Origin: Polyodon spathula
Lineage: Eukaryota > Chordata > Actinopteri > Acipenseriformes > Polyodontidae
NCBI RefSeq assembly: GCF_017654505.1
Contig: NC_054535.1
Span: 85,655,285-85,719,284, forward strand
DNA: 64,000 nucleotides
Direction: 5' to 3'
Both the position numbers and the translations under genes were made by a program. Below, in pieces: positions 23,731-64,000 of the stretch. A model generated the notes under the pieces. It was not told the origin of the DNA. It was given only the letters and a program-made list of their open reading frames with translations, and did no database searches. Position 1 is the stretch's first letter. Every line of letters begins with the position of its first letter.

Positions 23731-24212
23731 TATATCCCATGGAAATGTATAATCTTTACATATTAGATAATTTCTAGAAATTTCTCGAAAACAAATAATT
23801 CTAGGAAAAATCTTTTGTAGCAAAAGTTTTGCTTTTGTGGATGAGGGAAAAAAATTAATAAATAAAAAATAAAAAAAATCACAATTATTTATTTATTTAC
23901 ATAATTATTTATTTCAGCATTTTATTTTTTTTACAAAACTCCAAAAATGCTAATTCAAAAGTATTCATACCCAGACAAGGAAAATGAAATTAAAAGCTAG
24001 TTGGGGCATCTTTAGCAATAATAACTTATTTTAAACAATTAGGATATTTGTGAATGAGCTTTTGGTATGATTCTTTAGTGATTTTTTATCATTCTTCAAC
24101 ACAAAATTGTTCCAGTTCATTCAAATTCTGAGGACTTCTCTTGTGCACAGCCTTTCTCAATCAGCTTTAGATCGGGACTTTGACTAGGCCATTCCAGAAC
24201 CTTGACTGACTG
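23731..24212 (-). mobile_element. Tc1 fragment, 3' part only
   Basis: The terminal repeat region and the reverse complement of a transposase C-terminus are present (CTAGGCCATTCCAGAACCTT encodes the conserved WPSQS-type block on the minus strand). It matches the right half of the Tc1 at 32.0-34.0 kb, including GCTAATTCAAAAGTATTCAT. It stops abruptly near 24212. Confidence 0.75.
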
Positions 24213-24544
24213 TGTATCCTATGTGGCAGAGTAGGGGAAGGAGAGGTGTAGTCCTTAGAGATGAAAGTAGGAGAAGGAAAAAAAAAAAAAAAAAAAAAAA
24301 CAAACCAAAAAAAAAATTTAAAAAAAAAGCTGAAAAGTGGCAGGAATCTGGGATCCGCTGCCGGGTTGAATTTTTTGCTCAGGAACCCAAATTGCATGAA
24401 GTTAAGATTCAGATTACACCTGAAATTAGAATGTATACCAAATAAGTGAACTTTAACTGCTGGTAGAGATGCCAAGTCAGAAGGATAGAATAGGGTCTGT
24501 GAAACTGTATGCAAGTATCCAGTCAAATAAAGTTGAACTAATTA

Positions 24545-24546
24545 GA

Positions 24547-24596
<50 letters not shown>
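24545..24596. repeat. (TA)n microsatellite
   Basis: About 24 TA units. Confidence 0.95.
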
Positions 24597-24598
<2 letters not shown>

Positions 24599-24599
24599 T

Positions 24600-26185
24600 T
24601 CAAATTAAATCTATTTTTTCTTACCTGTGCACAATGGTTGAAATAAATGCTGTACAACATGTCTTTTCTTTCAATGCCACTTGTTTACATCAGAAAGTCA
24701 CTCCCTTTTCATTGTTAAAAGGTCAAAAAAGAACTATGTACATTTTCAATTATTAATTTCTATTTTTGTGGCACCTTCCTTTCCCCCTGTTTGAGCTTTA
24801 ACAATAACAACAAATAACAATAACAGGCCCTAACACTGAACCTACAAAATAAGCTACACAAAATACTTTTAGTGCGGGCACACACAAGGCAAGAGTTCTT
24901 GAACTTATCTAGCTAATCATCCACTAGTTTGGGCTTATTTGCAATACTAAGAGCTTAATATCGTAAATGTTTATTTAAAAAGCACAAAGTTGACATTTTT
25001 GGCTTCATTTTACGTTGCCATGGAAAAAAAAAGTAAGCAAATATAGTGCTAATAAAAACAAACTAATTGTTTATGTCATGTAAGTTTAATAAAAAAAGAA
25101 GTTTAAACTTAAAAAGGGTCTGTGTACAACTTAAAGAAAAAATCTTAACGTTCTGTTAATAAAAACATTTAAAAATGACCTTGATTTTACAATCAAATTT
25201 TACAATTTAAAACATGCTTGTTTAAACATGGGGTGTATTTTATAATTCGCTGGATCGCCTTGTTTGTCTCCATCAGCATCAGGTCACAAAGAAAGTGCAG
25301 GCGACAGGCTGTAGTTACTGCGATGAATATTTACTATGTCTACATGTCTTCTGCAGAGAATATGGCTTTCCAACCCTCTCAAGGATTCACAAAATTGGTA
25401 CGCATGCAGACCAATAAAGAAATGCGGACTTGTAGAAGACGCAAGTGTACTGTCAGTATATTTTTAACAGGAAAGCGTTTATAATAAAGGCAGAGCAGGT
25501 GCTCACGGTGTGAAGGTGAGCTATACATTCCTAATGTACAGATTATTCCAGGAGAGTGGGGGTCTACAGGGTTTGCCAACAATGCCTGCGATGAAAAAGT
25601 TATTTGATGCTAGAACTCTCAATTTGTTGCATAAATAATTATACTGTACAGTTTGACACATATTTCTAGTGTGTGGTAGGCAGCACTTCCTGTGCTTTGT
25701 TCAAAGCAAGTCCTTACTTATTACATTGAACCAGTTAAACCCCTGACCTATTAATCCTGGAATGGAACAGCACTCCAGGACAAAAATTAAGTTGTTTTAA
25801 TACTTTATTACGTTGCAACAGAAAAAAAAAACAAAAAAACAAAAACAAAACACAACTGTTAAAATAACAAGCAAAGCAGGAAAAAAGGAAATAAAAATAA
25901 TGCTTTGAAGGTTTAGAAACCAAACAATGTATATGTGAATAATTTGTAGAACTGGTTTTACAAAGTCCTGGAAATGTTTTAAATACTATATGATTTCTTT
26001 TAAAATACTGTAGCAGCCAAGACACAGCAACATGCCTTTTTGAGGGGCAGAGGAATGCAATTAAGAAAGCACACAATCACTTTCCAGTTCCTTAATGAAA
26101 TCATTAAGCAAGACAAAATAACATTCATTTTCAATAAGATCATGTGCAAAAGAAAAAGAAAAAAAAAAATCACTCAGTACCTTCA
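24600..26185. other. ap3s1 3' flank, nothing else recognised
   Basis: AT-rich, A-run-rich sequence. Candidate AATAAA signals on the minus strand lie at 26191-26186 and 25809-25804; the 3' UTR end cannot be fixed from sequence alone. Confidence 0.4.
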
Positions 26186-26282
26186 TTTATTTTCTGGATA
26201 ATAAAAGTTAAACCTTTCTTTGATTTGGTAAACAGTTGCATCGTAAACATGTGTTAGCTCATGTGTACTGGAAGCAGCCACA

Positions 26283-59000
<32,718 letters not shown>

Positions 59001-62000
59001 CTGGGTGGGGTGGGGGAGAGAGAGAAGAAAGGTTCAGAAGAGGGCTGAATTGTACTCTGTAAAAGAATTGCATCACGATCGAACAACAACAAAGAAAAAG
59101 ATTAGAACCAGCACACTGAGTCTTGGAAAGATTAGCCAACTAGTAAAGTATTTTGAATTTCTTAAACAAGACTTCTGATTTAACAGAGCATACACTGAAA
59201 AGGGGGCAATAGTCTCCAGGATTTTGTACATGAAAGGTGTTTTAACTTTTCCACAGAACCCCCGCTAAAATAACAGAAATGCCTTTTATAGTAAGAGAAG
59301 AGCTTCAGCAAGCTCTTACAGGATGGATCCAGTTCAAACTGATAATTACATGCGGACACCAGCACTAAAAGTCAATAGATTGTGGGGCTTACCTGTATGT
59401 GAAAAAATAAGGCAGCCAGTATTATGCCATTTTTAATGAAACTTAAATACAGAAAGCATAATATACAATATTTTGGGGAAAATATAATATAGGTAGATCC
59501 TTAATTAACTACATTACTATCCCTATAAATACAGTATACATTTATAACGAATCCCCTAGCAGCTGATGACTGACATCCGCATAAGACACATACTTGCCTC
59601 TCAATTACAAAGCTTGTTCTTTAGTTGAACGGTAAAACATTGGACTTTGAAATGTCTGGTTTGCGGTTTGCATGCAACCCTTGCCTTTCCAAATCATTAC
59701 ACTCTTAATTAGAAAGTGATGCACTGTAACAACTCATAGTGTGTATCATGTGATTGGAAGCGATTTCCGTTTCTATGGCAGTACTTGTGTCTTAGTTCAT
59801 CAGGAGTTTGGCAAACAAGTATTCTTAAATGGATAAAGATTTTGAGAGGGGACCAGCACAATTCACCGAGAGGAAGCACTAGCCTTCAAAAGACCCTCAT
59901 TGTTTATGTAATAATACATTCTATACTGAAGACAGTTCCCATCTTGATGCTGCTCTTCCAGAAAGTCATGTCTGCCTGAATCAATAATTTTTGTGAAAAA
60001 ATAAATACTGCCCTTGAGGATGTTTATCTGGTAGTTTTACAAAGCACTGATAAGTGGGAACAAAATTTGCCAGATGCCAGCATGGCGTAAAGAAAAGAAC
60101 CTTGAAATACAAACATACTGTACTGAAAATATTTTTGGTCTTTCAATATTAAAATTACAAAAACCATGACCTTTCGATTGTGGATCAAACAGTACTTCAC
60201 ATACAACCAGTGCATAACACTGCACTCCTGTAGTAAGGTAGAAAAACTAAATCAGTTACTTAAGAAAAATAGAATAGAATTATGCGATCGCTTCACAGAG
60301 GTAGACTATATTAGCCTCTATATATTGTCACTTGAAATACCAAGTCTACTTCTACCTTTTTCCTGTTCCAAAAGGAGAAAAAAAAAAAAAAAAAAAAAGT
60401 ACTTTCCTACAGCCTAGGCTGGTGCATTGTGGAGGCTGTTCTTAAGGCGCGTGTTATAAAGAAAAACACAATACATCTTAGCGTGAACCAAGGTTCAGTT
60501 GTTTGATAATGGACTAGAATGACATTGAGTTAGCATGTGATTGTAATACAATAAAAACAAAATGTCATTACTGTACAGACTTGTCAGCTGTACAGTGACA
60601 GTTTGCAGTCTATGAGTTTACTAAACAGAGGACTTTATACGTTTAAACTGTACATCTTTAGCCGTGACAGAATTATTTACCCCCTATTTCCACAGTAGAC
60701 TGCTCGCCTTAATCTATTGAATGGGGATTTAAATGGACAAATCACTTAATCCACTGGGTTACAAAACAGGGATTTAGAGCGGGACGACAGAATCTTAGTG
60801 TTGACATACAGACATCCAAATGAAAATCACAATCGTTTTTACACTCCTTTAAACTGAAATTTCTACTTTTGAAATGTATCTAATATAAATGTAACATCTA
60901 ATATAGTTGCACATTTGCCTAATTTTTGCCATCTATCTATTCAAGTATGTTTTTTAACTGAAGAGATAGCAATGTATATCTGTACATATTATCATTATAC
61001 TGACAACAGCCAATGAGAGTACAAATAGTTTTTTTTTTTTTAAATAAATAGATTGCATACAAAATAAAGTTTTAAATATCATATAGCTCAATTTTGTACC
61101 TACAGTGTATGCGTACAAAGATATGGAAGATAAACAGATAATTATGAACTAAAAGATGGGGGAAAGATGGGGAATAAGGATACATTTATTTAGCGTAAAA
61201 ATATCAGTATCTCACCGTGTTTTAATTACCGCTGCAGTATTTTAAATAATGGTAAAAACTTTGCAAACTTCCAGGCCTGAAAATGGTAATTCAAGGTTTT
61301 CCAGAAAGGAATACAAACCTGAATTATTGGTGCAGCTGCTCTTAAATCTCATCTCCACGTAACTTATTAGAAAGGGAAGGTCTGTCCATTTCTAGAGCTC
61401 ATTTTCCTATTAAATGAATGTGACTGAACTAAATCATGTGATATACAGCAGTGTGCTGAGAATATGCAGGTCAGCTGGGGGAGGGGAGAGAAAACACACC
61501 AACTCTACAAAGCTACTAACAAACTGAATCAAGTCTCTTTTCAAATGCATCTGCCCGCTGCACACATCCTGATGTTCAGATAATGACACCGGAGAGTAAG
61601 GCTATGTAACATCCCCTTAGCAATGCTCATCTGCTGATCTAATCAATTAGTTGATTATTTCCGAGCATTACTCAGAACTACAATTATGCCTTCTGTGAAA
61701 AAAAAAATAATCTTATACAATGTATTCTATATCCCCCACACATATCTAAACAAATATCCAATCCATTCAGTGCTTTGACACTCAAGGAGAGACTAACATA
61801 ATTTGCAACTAAACTGGATGCAGTCAGTTTAGATTTTTTTAGATCAACTTTTAATCAAGATAACAAAAATGTCATTTTCAAATGAGAAAATAAAATTGTA
61901 TCTGACATATTTATATTTCACTTGTATTAAAGCCAACTAGCTGATGGGAAAGTGAAAGAGATTTAGTTGTTATACAATAATTCAATTGTACCAACAGGTG

Positions 62001-62270
62001 ACACTATGAGACAGCTTGTCATCACAGTGATTTTAATGATTTTCGACTTACAACTTAAAAGCACTAACACTACAGAGCACTTGAACACAATGGTATTTAT
62101 TCAGTTGATCCAAATGTTGACTTATCTAAATAATGACTTTAAAATCACAAAAAGACCTAAGTATATTTTCTAAGACTGAAATGTTCCAAAGTGATGCACA
62201 TTTACTGTTATATGTTTCATGCAGTTTAGAAATGTATATGATCTCAACAGTAGTGTGTGTGTAGATACTG
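59001..62270. other. ap3s1 intron 1, nothing recognised
   Basis: No sequence encoding the expected first exon (MIKAIL...) was found up to the end of the window. Poly(A) lies near 60379-60398. Confidence 0.5.
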
Positions 62271-62276
62271 TATGTG

Positions 62277-62278
62277 TA

Positions 62279-62328
<50 letters not shown>
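62277..62328. repeat. (TG)n-(TA)n compound microsatellite
   Basis: About 11 TG units then about 14 TA units. Confidence 0.95.
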
Positions 62329-62330
<2 letters not shown>

Positions 62331-63116
62331 GCCTCTGTTCAGATCAATTCAATAAATCTCATTGTCTTTAAATTTTGAATATACAGTAAATACAGTAATG
62401 TCATTTCCTTTTTGTCTATCTCTGTATTGAGGGGTTACACTTCAATAAGGTGATTTAGACAAATTAACAGAGCATGAGAATGCACAAGTGGATGTTTTTA
62501 TTAATGTGGATTTGAATGTTGCCACCAATTGAAATGAACAAGCTTACTTGTAAAAATTGAAAGCTAATTTTTTGTGGAAATCTCCACTTTTTAACCATAC
62601 CTTAGTTCTGACTGAACAAGTATTCATTTTGAAACCCCTACCTTGACTCTGATTTTGTGTGTGTGTTAACTGGACCACAGTAATTAGGTACAAAACAGGA
62701 ACCCATCTGTAAACCTTGCATGAAATTGTTTGGGATTATTATAAACTGTAAATACCAATAAAATAATGTACAAAGTACAGTATGGTGAATAACTGGATAT
62801 TTTCAGGTATTTCCTGTCAGACAAGTTTTTCGTTTTTTTTACATTTATGATTTATGAACTAGAACATTAATTTTAAATGCCCCCCTCAAACACACGTTTA
62901 AACCCACAGACGCACCACACACAAAAAACCTAAACAAACAAACTCTGAAACCCCTGTGACCAATTTAGATGCCATTGAGCATGATCAATCACATAGTGGC
63001 GAATGAGCGCAATTAAGACCTGCCAGCAAGAAGACTCGCGTCCTCAGCAATACATTATACTGGTATATTAAAATGACCTGTATTTATAAATTATTATTAT
63101 TATTATTATTGTATAT

Positions 63117-63803
63117 ATAGCTCTGGAAAAAATTAAGAGACCACTGCAAAATTAGCCAAGTACAAGGTTGTCCTGGAAGAAAACTTGCTTCCTTCTGCTC
63201 TGACAATGTTCCCCAACTCTGAGGACTGGTTTTTCCAGCAGGAAAATGCTCCATGCCACACAGCCAGGTCAATCAAGGTGTGGATGGAGGACCACCAGAT
63301 CAAGACCCCGTCATGGCCAGCCCAATCTCCAGACCTGAACCCCATTGAATACCTTTGGAATGTGATCAAGAGGAAGATGGATGGTCACAAGCCATCAAAC
63401 AAAGCTGAGCTGCTTGAATTTTTGCGCCAGGAGTGGCATAAAGTCACCCAACATCAATGTGAAAGACTGGTGGAGAGCATGCCAAGACGCATGAAAGCTG
63501 TGAATGAAAATCAGGGTTATTCCACCAAATATTGATTTCTGACCTCTTCCTAAGTTAAAACATTAGTATTGTGTTGTTTAAAAATGAATCTGAACTTATT
63601 TTCTTTGCATTATTCGAGGTCTGACAACACTGCATCTTTTTTGTTATTTTGACCAGTTGTCACTTTCTGCAAATAAATGCTCTAAATGACAATATTTTTA
63701 TTTGGAATTTGGGAGAAATGTTGTCAGTAGTTTATAGAATAAAACAAAAATGTTCATTTTACCCAAACACATACCTATAAATAGTAAAACCAGAGAAACT
63801 GAT
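63117..63803 (+). mobile_element. Internally deleted Tc1 element with intact transposase C-terminus
   Basis: The left end reads GCTCTGGAAAAAATTAAGAG. After about 70 bp the sequence jumps into the transposase end: an open frame to 63535 with FFQQENAPCHTARSIKVWM, SPDLNPIEYLWNVIKR and a natural stop. The right terminal region (TTATTTGGAATTTGGGAGAA) follows but its outermost repeat is replaced by a (GATA)n array. The N-terminal DNA-binding half is deleted. Confidence 0.85.

Positions 63804-63851
<48 letters not shown>
63804..63851. repeat. (GATA)n microsatellite
   Basis: About 11 GATA/TAGA units at the truncated end of a Tc1. Confidence 0.95.
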
Positions 63852-63852
<1 letters not shown>

Positions 63853-64000
63853 ATGCAAGCAATGCACTTTTGTTCTGAAGATAACAGTACTGTGATGAGT
63901 GAGAGAAGGTCAGAGAATAAATAGTATGTACTGGCTGCACCTGCTAATGCAGAAAAACACAATGAAATCCGAAATCCAAATGAACAAAAATGTTTATCAA

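Noticed and set aside
59625..59690. Possible tRNA gene
   Set aside because: There is a weak B-box-like GGTTTGCATGC but no cloverleaf could be folded by eye.

Overview
The window looks like nuclear DNA of a ray-finned fish, possibly a non-teleost such as a sturgeon, paddlefish or gar. That guess rests on remembered resemblance of the SINE at 56.6-57.1 kb to sturgeon/paddlefish repeats and is weak. It is AT-rich and full of (TA)n, (TAA)n and (CA)n arrays, tRNA-derived SINEs and decayed Tc1/mariner, hAT, piggyBac and Harbinger elements. No prokaryotic or organellar features, rRNA genes, functional tRNA genes or CRISPR arrays were seen.

Two host genes are present, both on the minus strand. At 567-9780 are the first seven coding exons (about 482 codons) of an M1-family zinc aminopeptidase: type II membrane anchor, NAMEN in place of the usual GAMEN, HELGH-x18-E zinc site. 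The N-terminus (MGP...GFYVS), the altered first residue of [13 protein letters not shown] and the glycine in HExGH all fit laeverin (lvrn) better than aminopeptidase N. The remaining exons lie beyond base 1. At 26283-59000 are the last five coding exons (170 of about 193 codons) of the sigma subunit of adaptor complex AP-3. Its residues match AP3S1 better than AP3S2, and exon 1 lies beyond base 64000. In mammals AP3S1 sits just upstream of LVRN, as AP3S2 does of ANPEP, so this looks like the AP3S1-LVRN member of that paralogous pair, with order and orientation conserved.

Layout: 0-10 kb lvrn, with a Tc1 remnant in intron 3; 10-26 kb intergenic, with two SINEs, an LTR pair with 5-bp target duplication, a Harbinger fragment, a Tc1 fragment and some unidentified exon-like blocks; 26-39.6 kb last ap3s1 intron with two full-length dead Tc1 elements; 39.7-47.5 kb intron with a nested Tc1 / inverted-LTR cluster and a hAT MITE with perfect 8-bp target duplication; 47.6-55.3 kb intron with a MITE and a TTAA-flanked piggyBac remnant; 55.4-58.9 kb intron with a hairpin MITE split by a SINE; 59-64 kb intron with an internally deleted Tc1.

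I found no convincing previously undescribed system. The most interesting points are the GC-AG intron that splits the aminopeptidase zinc site, the NAMEN substitution, the conserved paralogon, the unidentified exon-like blocks at 18-19.5 kb, and several clean nested insertions.
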